DNA of 64,000 nucleotides from Sphingomonas sp. (GTDB taxonomy: Bacteria; Pseudomonadota; Alphaproteobacteria; Sphingomonadales; Sphingomonadaceae). The stretch covers positions 558,001 to 622,000 of the forward strand of contig NZ_JANINP010000006.1 in the NCBI RefSeq assembly GCF_024508665.1, in the 5' to 3' direction. Made by a program: the position numbers and the translations under genes. Positions within the stretch are counted from its first letter, which is position 1. Each line of letters starts with the position of its first letter. Positions 54,778 to 63,297 of the stretch are shown here, piece after piece. Below the pieces are notes generated by a model, which was given only the letters and a program-made list of their open reading frames with translations, did no database searches and was not told the DNA's origin.

Positions 54778-56283
54778 ATGAATGAAGCGGCGCTCAGGAA
54801 GATCGTCATCGTCGGCGGAGGTTCCGCGGGGTGGATGGCTGCCGCGATCCTCGGCCACTTTCTTCCCCCGCCTGCCTGCGAGATCTTGCTGATCGAATCC
54901 GACGAGATCGGAATCGTCGGCGTGGGCGAGGGCACGGTGCCCCTGATGACCCATTTCAACGGGCTGTTGGGGATTGACGAGCGCGATTTCGTCGCAGCCA
55001 CCAACGGCACGTTCAAGCTCGGCGTGGATTTCCGCGACTGGGGCGAAGTCGGCAATTCGCATTTCAACGGTTTTGGCGATTACGGCGACACGATCGAGGG
55101 GATCTCGCCGCACCATCACTGGCTCAAGCTTCATCGCCTGGGCGACCCGCGACCGATCGAGGATTGGTCGATGCCTTGGGCCGCCGCCCGGCGGGGGCGT
55201 TTCGCCCCGGCTGAAACGCTGCCGGCCGAAGACGCGTTCTTCAAGCACGCCTATCATTTCGATGCTACTCTCTACGCCCGCTTCCTGCGCGCTCATTCGG
55301 AAGCTCGTGGCGTGCGCCGCCGCGAGGGTCGCATCACCGGCGTAAATCTCGATCCCGAGACCGGTTTCGTGAAGAGCGTGACGATGGCCGACGGGGAGAC
55401 GATCGAAGGCGATTTCTTCATCGATTGCTCGGGCTTCGTCGGGTTGCTGATCGACAAGGCGCTCGGCGTCGGCTTTCGCGACTGGTCGAGCCTGTTGCCG
55501 TGCGACCGCGCGGTCGCGGTCGGATCCGAATCCGTCGAGCACCTTACGCCCTTCACGCGGTCGACCGCCAAGACCGCGGGTTGGCAGTGGCGTATCCCGC
55601 TGCAGCATCGGACCGGCAACGGCCACGTCTATTGCAGCGATTTCATGTCGGACGACGAGGCGGCGACGACGCTGCTCGACGGGCTCGACGCGCCGGCCTT
55701 GGGCGAACCGCGCCTGCTGAAGTTCAAGACCGGGCATCGCCAGCGCTTCTGGGAAAAGAATGTCGTCGCGGTCGGGCTGGCGGCGGGGTTCATGGAACCG
55801 CTCGAATCGACCAGCATCCAGCTGATCCAGACCGCGCTCGCGCGCGTGATCGAGCTGATTCCGGATCGCCGGTTCGACCCGGTGATGATCGAGGAATATA
55901 ACCGGGTCACTCAGGCCGAGTGGGAGCGGATCCGCGACTTCCTGATCCTGCATTACTGCCCGACCCGGCGGCCCGAGCCATTCTGGCGGCACTGCGCGAC
56001 GATGCCGATCCCAGACACGCTCGCCTATAAGATCGCGGTGTTCGAAAGCTGTGGCCGGGTCGCCTTGTTCTCCGAGGAATCGTACCAGGAACCCAGTTGG
56101 GTGGCGATCTTCCTGGGCAACAACATGCTCCCGCGCCGCTACGATCCGCTGGTCGACCGGCTGCCGCTCGAGCATCTGCGCGGCGGCATGAACCAGCGCG
56201 CGAACGCGATCGCGCGCGCCGCCGAGCGTATGCCCGAGCAGCGCGCGTTCATCGCTAGTTGCTGCGCGGCGCAGGCGGCATGA
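54778..56283 (+). CDS. Tryptophan-halogenase-like flavoprotein, copy 1
   Basis: The 501-residue protein has the FAD site IVGGGSAGWMAAAIL, a Lys in NGTFKLGVDFRDW where halogenases have their catalytic Lys, the family's WQWRIPLQHRTGNGHVY motif, and the MEPLESTSI block with the conserved Glu. Flavin halogenases use FADH2, O2 and chloride; in TonB-receptor loci of this kind the true reaction is unknown. It follows the receptor gene after 86 bases and overlaps a second copy by ATGA. No flavin reductase gene is visible nearby. Confidence 0.88.
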   Translation: MNEAALRKIVIVGGGSAGWMAAAILGHFLPPPACEILLIESDEIGIVGVGEGTVPLMTHFNGLLGIDERDFVAATNGTFKLGVDFRDWGEVGNSHFNGFGDYGDTIEGISPHHHWLKLHRLGDPRPIEDWSMPWAAARRGRFAPAETLPAEDAFFKHAYHFDATLYARFLRAHSEARGVRRREGRITGVNLDPETGFVKSVTMADGETIEGDFFIDCSGFVGLLIDKALGVGFRDWSSLLPCDRAVAVGSESVEHLTPFTRSTAKTAGWQWRIPLQHRTGNGHVYCSDFMSDDEAATTLLDGLDAPALGEPRLLKFKTGHRQRFWEKNVVAVGLAAGFMEPLESTSIQLIQTALARVIELIPDRRFDPVMIEEYNRVTQAEWERIRDFLILHYCPTRRPEPFWRHCATMPIPDTLAYKIAVFESCGRVALFSEESYQEPSWVAIFLGNNMLPRRYDPLVDRLPLEHLRGGMNQRANAIARAAERMPEQRAFIASCCAAQAA

Positions 56284-57800
56284 GCGACACGCCCGGTCCG
56301 ATCCGCTCGATCGTCATCGCCGGTGGCGGCACCGCGGGTTGGATGGCGGCGGCCGCACTGTCGCTTGCGATGGGCGCGAGCGATTGCACCATCACGTTGG
56401 TCGAGTCCGAGGAGATCGGTACCGTTGGGGTCGGCGAGGCGACGATCCCGCCGATCCGCCTGTTCAATGGCATGCTCGGGATCGACGAGAACGAGTTCGT
56501 CCTCGCGACCGGCGGCACGTTCAAGCTGGCGATCGAATTCGTCGACTGGACACGGCTGGGGCATCGTTACTTCCACCCGTTCGGCCGGTTCGGCGACGAT
56601 TTCGGCATGACCCCGTTCCACCAGCAATGGCTGCGCTGCCGCGCCGCGGGAAGCGAGACGCCGCTTTCGGCTTTCTCGCTGACCGAGCAGGCGGCCTTGG
56701 CGGGGAAATTTGACCGGCCACCGGGATCTCCCGGCGTCTTCTCGACCTTTTCCTATGCCTATCATTTTGACGCTTCGCTCTACGCGCGCTTCCTGCGGCG
56801 CTATGCCGAGGCGCGCGGGGTCACGCGGATCGAAGGCAAGATCGGCGACGTCCGGATCGGGCCTGAAAGTGGGCTCATCGAGCGGTTGACGCTCGACGAC
56901 GGACGTGAGGTCGCGGGCGAGCTGTTCATCGACTGCACCGGCTTCCGCGGACTCTTGATTGGCCAAGCGCTCGGCGAGCCCTATGAGGATTGGAGCCACT
57001 GGTTGCCGTGCAACCGCGCGCTGGCCCTGCCGAGCGAACGGCTGGCCGATCTGCCGCCCTTCACCCGTTCGACCGCGCGCAGCGCCGGATGGCAATGGCG
57101 CATTCCGCTGCAGCACCGCACCGGTAATGGCCATGTCTATTGCAGCGACTTCATTTCCGACGAAGAAGCCGCGCGTGTTCTGATCAAGGATCTCGGCGCC
57201 GCCGCCACCGGCGATCCGCGCCCGTTGCGCTTCACCACCGGCCGCCGTCGCAACACCTGGGTCGGCAATTGCGTATCGCTAGGGCTCGCCTCGGGCTTTC
57301 TCGAGCCGCTCGAATCGACCAGCATCCATATGATCCAGACCGGCATCACCAAATTGCTCGCCTGGTTTCCCGATCGCGGTTTCGATCCCGTCAGTCGCGC
57401 CGAATATAACCGACAGGTCGGTGCCGAATATGAGAGCGTGCGCGACTTCCTGGTGCTTCACTACAACCGCGTCGAGCGCGACGATTCGGATTTCTGGCGG
57501 ATGTGCCGCGCGATGGAGATTCCCGACACGCTCGCCGCAAAGATTGACGCGTTCGAACGCACCGGGCGGTTTATCGATCGTGGCAAGGACCTGTTCGAGG
57601 CGCCGAGCTGGCTTGCCGTGCTGATCGGGCAAGGCGTCACGCCGCGCGCCTACGACCCGATGACGCTTGCGGTGCCGGAAAACGACGCACAACGCGTGCT
57701 CGCGGCGATGCGCAAGGTGATCGCCGACACCGTGACGCAGATGCCGTCGCAGGCCGCGCATATCGACCGCCATTGCCGGATACCGGCGGGCCAGGCGTGA
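56280..57800 (+). CDS. Tryptophan-halogenase-like flavoprotein, copy 2
   Basis: The 506-residue paralogue of the preceding protein has the same landmarks: IAGGGTAGWMAAAALS, GGTFKLAIEFVDW with the Lys, WQWRIPLQHRTGNGHVY and LEPLESTSI. Shared long blocks show a local duplication, yet the N-terminal thirds differ clearly, so the copies have probably diverged in substrate. The ATG at 56280 overlaps the first copy's stop; the longer frame from 56259 is not needed. Confidence 0.88.
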   Translation: MSDTPGPIRSIVIAGGGTAGWMAAAALSLAMGASDCTITLVESEEIGTVGVGEATIPPIRLFNGMLGIDENEFVLATGGTFKLAIEFVDWTRLGHRYFHPFGRFGDDFGMTPFHQQWLRCRAAGSETPLSAFSLTEQAALAGKFDRPPGSPGVFSTFSYAYHFDASLYARFLRRYAEARGVTRIEGKIGDVRIGPESGLIERLTLDDGREVAGELFIDCTGFRGLLIGQALGEPYEDWSHWLPCNRALALPSERLADLPPFTRSTARSAGWQWRIPLQHRTGNGHVYCSDFISDEEAARVLIKDLGAAATGDPRPLRFTTGRRRNTWVGNCVSLGLASGFLEPLESTSIHMIQTGITKLLAWFPDRGFDPVSRAEYNRQVGAEYESVRDFLVLHYNRVERDDSDFWRMCRAMEIPDTLAAKIDAFERTGRFIDRGKDLFEAPSWLAVLIGQGVTPRAYDPMTLAVPENDAQRVLAAMRKVIADTVTQMPSQAAHIDRHCRIPAGQA

Positions 57801-57813
57801 AAGGAGACTGGAG

Positions 57814-58467
57814 ATGAGGATCGCACTTCCCCTCGCGGCGCTGCTGGCAATAACCGTCCCTGCCGCCGCGCAGGACGTCGCGCCGGTCGATGGCAAGCCC
57901 GGAACCGACATCGTATCCGCCGGTAGAATCGGCGACGTCCATGTGGTCGCCGAGACCACCTTGGCCAAAGGCCGCCTCGTGCTCCATGTCGTGGCGGTCA
58001 ATCGCAGTAAAGCGAGCGCTCCGTTCGGGCCGGAAAACATTGCGCTCGCTGCGGCCGACGGCACCGCTATCGCGCTCCTTCCGCGCGACAGATTGCTCGC
58101 CGAGGCCGGGGCCGCCGCGCCGGTCGTTGGCAGCAGCACCGCCTCGTCCGGCTATGCCGCGCCCACCCTGTCGACCAACGGCGCCGGCCAGCTCGACACA
58201 ACCGGCTACACCGGTGGCATGGGTGGGGTGTCGGCCGGCGGCGTACCCCAGGATACGCTCGATCGGTCCCGGGCAGCGCCGGCGAAAGTCGATGTCGCCA
58301 AGCTTGACGAAGTGCTGCTCAAGCAAGCCGAAGTGAAGCCGGGCGCGGTCGAGGGCGGGCAAGTCGTGAGCGACAAGCTCAAGCTGCGCGGCGACCGCAT
58401 CGTGGTCATTACCGTGAATTTCGCCGGCGAACGCCACATCGTCCGCCTGCCCGCGCCCAAGAATTAG
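57814..58467 (+). CDS. Exported hypothetical protein in the receptor operon
   Basis: The 217-residue protein has a signal peptide (MRIALPLAALLAITVPAAAQ) and no family I recognise. Visible features are a strand-rich first half (IGDVHVVAETTLAKGRLVL), a Gly/Ser/Thr-rich linker in the middle, and a C-terminal KLRGDRIVVITVNFAGERH strand pair. AGGAGA precedes the ATG closely. It lies 13 bases after the second halogenase-like gene and 1 base before the epimerase gene, so it is part of the operon. A periplasmic accessory or binding role would fit but is not shown. Confidence 0.7.
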   Translation: MRIALPLAALLAITVPAAAQDVAPVDGKPGTDIVSAGRIGDVHVVAETTLAKGRLVLHVVAVNRSKASAPFGPENIALAAADGTAIALLPRDRLLAEAGAAAPVVGSSTASSGYAAPTLSTNGAGQLDTTGYTGGMGGVSAGGVPQDTLDRSRAAPAKVDVAKLDEVLLKQAEVKPGAVEGGQVVSDKLKLRGDRIVVITVNFAGERHIVRLPAPKN

Positions 58468-58468
58468 A

Positions 58469-59311
58469 GTGCGCACGCCGATGGCGCTGCGCGCTGGACC
58501 TTGGGAGGCGGGACTGCTCCCGGAATTGGGCGGCGCGATCGCCTATCTGACGCGCGATGGCCGCGACGTGCTGCGGCGCGCGCCGGACGGTGTCGACGAT
58601 CCGCTCGAGACCGGCTGCTTCCCGCTCGTCCCTTATGCCAACCGCATCGCGCATGGGCGCTTCTCCTTCGCCGGCGAAGCGCATCTTCTGCCGCTCAATT
58701 TCGGCGATCACCCGCATAGCCTGCACGGCATCGGCTGGCAGTCGCGCTGGACGATGCGCATGGAGGGGGCTGCCGACGCGGCTATGGACTTGCGGCACGA
58801 CGGCGGCGACGGGTGGCCTTGGCCCTTCCGCGCCGAGCAGCGCCTGGCACTGGACGATGATGGCCTGACGATCAGCCTGGCGCTCGCGAATGAGGGTGAT
58901 CGCGCGATGCCCGCGGGCCTTGGCCTGCACCCCTATCTCCCGCGCGACGCCTCGACCCGGCTGACGATGGCGGTGGAGCGGATGTGGGAAAGCGACGAGA
59001 CGATGATCCCGACCCACGCGGTCGCGGCCGACGCGTTCGGCGACTGGAGCGCGGGTGCGGACTTTCCCGATCGACTGATCGACAACAGCTTTGATGGGTG
59101 GACAGGTCAGGCCGTAATCGACGGCGCGGGCGGCATCATCCGGATCAGCGCGATCGGCGCGCGGGCCGTTCATCTCTACGCGCCGCCGAGCGAGAGCTTC
59201 CTGTGCGTCGAGCCGGTGTCGCACCTGCCCGACGCGCTCAACCAGGGTTTCTCGATCGACACGCTCGATCCCGGCGAAACCCTTGCGCTGACGATGCGCA
59301 TCACGGATTGA
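58469..59311 (+). CDS. Aldose 1-epimerase (mutarotase)
   Basis: The 280-residue galactose-mutarotase-fold protein has LVPYANRIAHGRFSF, HSLHGIGWQSRW, the probable catalytic His in GLGLHPYLP, and the Glu in CVEPVSHLPDALN. It interconverts alpha and beta anomers of aldoses such as glucose, galactose or xylose. GTG at 58469 or ATG at 58481 could start it. It lies between the exported protein gene and GH74, with gaps of 1 and 3 bases. Confidence 0.87.
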   Translation: MRTPMALRAGPWEAGLLPELGGAIAYLTRDGRDVLRRAPDGVDDPLETGCFPLVPYANRIAHGRFSFAGEAHLLPLNFGDHPHSLHGIGWQSRWTMRMEGAADAAMDLRHDGGDGWPWPFRAEQRLALDDDGLTISLALANEGDRAMPAGLGLHPYLPRDASTRLTMAVERMWESDETMIPTHAVAADAFGDWSAGADFPDRLIDNSFDGWTGQAVIDGAGGIIRISAIGARAVHLYAPPSESFLCVEPVSHLPDALNQGFSIDTLDPGETLALTMRITD

Positions 59312-59314
59312 ACC

Positions 59315-61495
59315 ATGGCATTGCGATCGATCGTCCTCGGCGCCGTGCTGGCGTTTGCCTCGCTGACGCCAGCCGCGGCCCGCGGCCCGGCGCCGGCGCC
59401 CTATCGCTGGACCAACGTGACCGTCGGGGGAGGGGGCTTTGCGCCGGGGATCGTGTTCAGTCCGGTGAAGCGCGGGCTTGCCTATTTGCGTACCGACATG
59501 GGCGGCGCCTATCGTTGGGAGGATCGCGCCGGCGTCTGGGTACCGCTGATGGACGGTTTCGCGCAGGGCAGCTTCTTCGGCGTCGAGAGCATCGCCCCAG
59601 ACCCGGTCGACGCCGATCGCGTCTATGCCGCGGTCGGCATGTATACGCGCGATCCCGCGGCCATCCTGCGTTCCGACGATCGCGGCGCGCATTGGACGGT
59701 CGTGCCGGTGCCGTTCCGCATGGGCGGCAACGAGCCGGGGCGCGGTCTCGGCGAACGGCTCGCGGTCGATCCGCGTCACCCGCGCTCGCTGTTGTTCGGC
59801 TCGCGCCACGACGGATTGTGGCGGAGCGACGATGCCGGCGGGCATTGGCGGCGCGATACCGCCTTTCCTTATGCCGGCGCCGGTCCCGCCGCGCCGAGGA
59901 CGACCCATCCCGGCATCGCGTTCGTGCTGTTCGACCCGGCGTCGCCCCGCATATTCGCCGGGATCGCGGATGCCGGTGAGGCCGGATTGCTCCAGTCGAA
60001 CGACGACGGCGCGCATTGGACGCGGCTTACGGGCGGCCCCGAGGGCCTAGTGCCGGTCAAGGCCGCGCTTGACGGCGCCGGTCGTCTCTACGTCACCTGG
60101 GCCGACGGCATCGGGCCGAGCGGCGTGACGCGCGGCGCGATTTGGGCTCTGGAGCGCTCCGGCGCGTTCCATGACATCACCCCCGACCGCAGCCCCGGGG
60201 CACCGCCGGGAGGCTATATCGGCATTGCCGCCGATCCCGCGAGCGACGGCGTCGCCTATGCATCGACCTTCAACCGCTGGAAGCCCGGCGACACTTTGTG
60301 GCGTACCGCCGATGGCGGGCGGCACTGGACCGACCTTGGTCCGCGCAGCCGGCGTGACACAAGCGCGACGCCGTTCCTCAACTGGGGCCGCCCGGAGGCC
60401 GCCCTCGGACATTGGATCGCCGGGCTGGCGCTCGACCCGTTCGATCCCGGACGGCTGGCCTATACGACCGGCGACACCGTCTATGTCACCAACGATGCGC
60501 CCAAGCCTGCGTTGCTCTGGACGCCCTGGACCAAAGGTGTGGAGCAGACGGCGATCATCACCCTGACCAGCCCGACCGCCGGCGCGCCTTTGGTGTCCGG
60601 TTTCGGCGATCTGGGCGGGTTCGTGCACCGCGATCTCGGGCGCTCGCCGCCGGGCATGTTCCTGTCGCCGCGCAACACCAATACCAACACGCTCGACTAT
60701 GCCGGCCGGGCCGGGCTCGTGCTGGTGCGCAGCGGCAATGTCCATGATGGGCAGGAGATCGAGGCCGGCCTCGGTTGGTCTGATGATGGCGGCGCCAGCT
60801 GGCATGAGCTGCGCACGCCCCTGTGGAGCGAGGGCCACTCGCTAGAGGGGCAGGGCAGGGCGCCTATCACGGTGTCGGCGGACGGCAGGCGTTTCTTCGT
60901 CGGAGCGGAGCAGCCGATGCTCACCGACGATCGCGGGCGCAGCTGGAGGACGATCATGGGCTTGCCCGGCAAGCTCCGCATCGTCGCCGACAAGGTCGAT
61001 CCGCGCCGCGCCTGGGCGATCGATCCCGACGCGCGGCGGCTGCTCGCCAGCAATGACGGCGGCGAGCATTTCGCAGCGGTGGCAGCGAGCGGACTTTGTC
61101 CCGATCTCGCGCTTGCACGGCCGTCCAATCGCGAAAGCCAGCCCGCTCTGGTGGCGTCACCCTTCGCGTCGGGCGACCTTTTCCTGCTCTGCGGGCCCGC
61201 GCTCTATCGCAGTCGCGATGCTGGCCAGCATTTCGCGCGCGTCGCGCCGGGCCTCGACATCTCGCTATTCGGTCTTGGCCTCGGTCCCGATGCTGCACAT
61301 CCGGCGATCTACGCGGTTGCGAAAGGCGCGATCTGGCGGTCGCCGGACGGCGGTGCGCGCTGGTCGCGGATCGACGATGCGCAGCACCGTTGGGGAGGGC
61401 GCTTCCGTGTCATTTCGGGCGATCCGCGCCGCCGCGGCCGCGTCTATCTGGGAACCGACGGCCGAGGCATCTTCTACGGCGATCCGGCGGGCTGA
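59315..61495 (+). CDS. GH74 endo-xyloglucanase
   Basis: The 726-residue secreted protein has a signal peptide and two seven-bladed propeller halves. YRWTNVTVGGGGFAPGIVFS and YLRTDMGGAYRWEDRAG are the typical GH74 opening, and the Asp of RTDMGG is the expected catalytic residue. The second half has GRPEAALGHWIAGLALDPFD and DDGGASWHELRTP-type Asp-box blades. It cleaves the glucan backbone of xyloglucan into oligosaccharides small enough for the receptor. It closes the operon; its end overlaps that of the convergent fuconate dehydratase gene by 22 bases. Confidence 0.93.
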   Translation: MALRSIVLGAVLAFASLTPAAARGPAPAPYRWTNVTVGGGGFAPGIVFSPVKRGLAYLRTDMGGAYRWEDRAGVWVPLMDGFAQGSFFGVESIAPDPVDADRVYAAVGMYTRDPAAILRSDDRGAHWTVVPVPFRMGGNEPGRGLGERLAVDPRHPRSLLFGSRHDGLWRSDDAGGHWRRDTAFPYAGAGPAAPRTTHPGIAFVLFDPASPRIFAGIADAGEAGLLQSNDDGAHWTRLTGGPEGLVPVKAALDGAGRLYVTWADGIGPSGVTRGAIWALERSGAFHDITPDRSPGAPPGGYIGIAADPASDGVAYASTFNRWKPGDTLWRTADGGRHWTDLGPRSRRDTSATPFLNWGRPEAALGHWIAGLALDPFDPGRLAYTTGDTVYVTNDAPKPALLWTPWTKGVEQTAIITLTSPTAGAPLVSGFGDLGGFVHRDLGRSPPGMFLSPRNTNTNTLDYAGRAGLVLVRSGNVHDGQEIEAGLGWSDDGGASWHELRTPLWSEGHSLEGQGRAPITVSADGRRFFVGAEQPMLTDDRGRSWRTIMGLPGKLRIVADKVDPRRAWAIDPDARRLLASNDGGEHFAAVAASGLCPDLALARPSNRESQPALVASPFASGDLFLLCGPALYRSRDAGQHFARVAPGLDISLFGLGLGPDAAHPAIYAVAKGAIWRSPDGGARWSRIDDAQHRWGGRFRVISGDPRRRGRVYLGTDGRGIFYGDPAG

Positions 61496-62784
61496 TCAGG
61501 TCCCGCGGGCTTGCGAAAGGCGAATGCGGCGAGCGTTTCGGGCTTCATCTCGATCGAATAGCCCGGTGCCTCGGGCACGCGATAGGCGCCGCCCTCCACC
61601 ACGGTCGGGGCGACGAAATGCTTGTGGAGGTGGTCGACATATTCGGCGACGCGGCCGTCTTTCGTGCCGGCGAAGCAGAGATAATCGATCATCGCCAGAT
61701 GCTGGACATATTCGCACAGCCCCACGCCGCCGGCATGCGGACAGACCGGCAGATCGTATTTCGCCGCCATCAGCAGCACTGCCAGCACTTCGTTGACGCC
61801 GCCCAGCCGGCACGCGTCGATCTGCACGACGTCGATCGCGCCGCGCATGATGAATTGTTTGAACAGGATGCGATTCTGGCACATTTCTCCGGTCGCCACG
61901 CCGATCGGCGCGACCCCTTCGCGAATGCGCCGGTGCCCCTCGACATCGTCGGGGCTGGTCGGTTCTTCGATGAACCAGGGCTTGGCGAAAGCGAGCCGGC
62001 GGACATGCGCGACCGCCTCCTCGACTTCCCACACCTGATTGGCGTCGATCATTAACTGACGATCCGGTCCGATCGCCTCGCGCGCCAGGGTCAGCCGGCG
62101 GATGTCATCCTCCAGCGAGCGCCCGACCTTTAGCTTGACGTGATTGAATCCCGCAGCGACCGCTTCGTGGCAGAGCCGGACCAATTTGTCGTCCGAATAA
62201 CCCAGCCAGCCAGCGGACGTCGTGTAGCAGGGGTAGCCGTTTGCCTCGAGGTCGGCGACCCGTGCCGCCTTTCCTGCCGCGCGCTCGGTAAGCAGCGCTA
62301 CGGCTTCCTCGGGCGTGATGCAGTCGGTGATGTAGCGGAAATCGATCAGCCCGACGATCTCCTGGGGGCTCATCTCGCCGATCAGCCGCCACAAGGGCTT
62401 GCCGGCCTGTTTCGCTAGTAGATCCCATATTGCATTGACCACGGCGCCGGTCGCGAGATGGATCACGCCCTTTTCCGGCCCGATCCAGCGGAGCTGGCTG
62501 TCGCCCGTCACGTGTCGCCAGAAGCGTGCGCCGTCGGCCCGGATCCAGTCGAGGTCGAGGCCCTCGACCAAAGGCGCTAGCGCCTCGATCGCGGCGCAGC
62601 AGATATCGTTGCCGCGGCCGATCGTGAACGTCAGGCCGTGGCCGGTGAGATCGGGCTGGTCGGTTTCGAGGATGCAATAAGCGGCCGAATAATCGGGGTC
62701 CGGGTTCATCGCATCCGAACCGTCGAGCCGCGCCGAGGTCGGGAAGCGGATGTCGAGCACGCGAAGCTTGACGATGCTAGTCAT
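61474..62784 (-). CDS. L-fuconate dehydratase, enolase superfamily
   Basis: The 436-residue protein follows Xanthomonas FucD block by block: VLDIRFPTSARLDGSDAMNP, LTFTIGRGNDICCAAIEAL, SQLRWIGPEKGVIHLA, the catalytic Lys in HVKLKVG, metal ligands in DANQ and EEPTSPDD, and the catalytic His in CPHAGGVGLCEYVQHLA. It converts L-fuconate to 2-keto-3-deoxy-L-fuconate. The context supports this: a mutarotase and an aldo/keto reductase of L-fucose type are divergent from it, 144 bases away. Confidence 0.93.
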   Translation of the reverse strand: MTSIVKLRVLDIRFPTSARLDGSDAMNPDPDYSAAYCILETDQPDLTGHGLTFTIGRGNDICCAAIEALAPLVEGLDLDWIRADGARFWRHVTGDSQLRWIGPEKGVIHLATGAVVNAIWDLLAKQAGKPLWRLIGEMSPQEIVGLIDFRYITDCITPEEAVALLTERAAGKAARVADLEANGYPCYTTSAGWLGYSDDKLVRLCHEAVAAGFNHVKLKVGRSLEDDIRRLTLAREAIGPDRQLMIDANQVWEVEEAVAHVRRLAFAKPWFIEEPTSPDDVEGHRRIREGVAPIGVATGEMCQNRILFKQFIMRGAIDVVQIDACRLGGVNEVLAVLLMAAKYDLPVCPHAGGVGLCEYVQHLAMIDYLCFAGTKDGRVAEYVDHLHKHFVAPTVVEGGAYRVPEAPGYSIEMKPETLAAFAFRKPAGPDQPAGSP

Positions 62785-62871
62785 GGCGTGCGCGTTCTGC
62801 CCCGATATTGCCGATTGGTATTTCGCTGGTGTAGTTTATTTTCATATGTGTTGATTGTCGTCGGTGCAAGT

Positions 62872-62893
62872 GCGCTTTACTGCACGTAAGCGC
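62872..62893. promoter_or_regulatory. Imperfect 22-bp dyad in the fucose divergent promoter
   Basis: GCGCTT and AAGCGC arms surround TGCA at the centre, matching at 16 of 22 positions. It lies 36 bases before the mutarotase gene and 88 bases from the dehydratase start. A regulator site is plausible; no regulator gene is adjacent. Confidence 0.4.
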
Positions 62894-62928
62894 AAGCCGA
62901 CGCGGAAGCGGCCGATAGGGAGAGTGAC

Positions 62929-63297
62929 GTGGAAAATGCCGATCCACCCGAGATGTCCGCGGCGACCTCCCGGCGCTTTTGCTACGTGCTCGACCTGATC
63001 GACGACGCGGGACTCATCGCTGAATATGAGGCGCGCCATGCGCCCGGATCCGCTTGGCCGGAAGTGGTCGCGCATATCCGAGCGCAGGGCGCCGAGCATA
63101 TGGAGATCTGGCGCGCGGGCGACCGCCTGATGATGATTGTCGAAGCGGCGGCCGACTATCCGCGACCGGTTCCAGCGCCGCCCGAGATCGACCGTTGGGA
63201 AAGTCTGATGTGGCGTTTCCAGCGACCGCTGCCATTCGCGCCCGCCGGAGAAAAATGGGTGCGGATGACGCAGATCTTCGACCTGGACGCGCAATGA
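62929..63297 (+). CDS. L-fucose/L-rhamnose-type mutarotase (RhaM family)
   Basis: The 122-residue protein is of the small dimeric RhaM type: CYVLDLIDDAGLIAEYEARH, HAPGSAWPEVVAHIRAQG, AEHMEIWRAGDRLMMIVE and a Trp-rich end. The family interconverts anomers of 6-deoxy-L-sugars. Beside fuconate dehydratase the substrate is probably L-fucose. GTG at 62929 with AGGGAGAG in front is used; ATG at 62953 is the alternative. The stop overlaps the next gene by ATGA. Confidence 0.85.
   Translation: MENADPPEMSAATSRRFCYVLDLIDDAGLIAEYEARHAPGSAWPEVVAHIRAQGAEHMEIWRAGDRLMMIVEAAADYPRPVPAPPEIDRWESLMWRFQRPLPFAPAGEKWVRMTQIFDLDAQ

Noticed and set aside
54634..56175. A 513-codon minus-strand frame opposite the first halogenase-like gene
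   Set aside because: Mirror frame of the real gene; its protein lacks domains and would overlap the receptor end.
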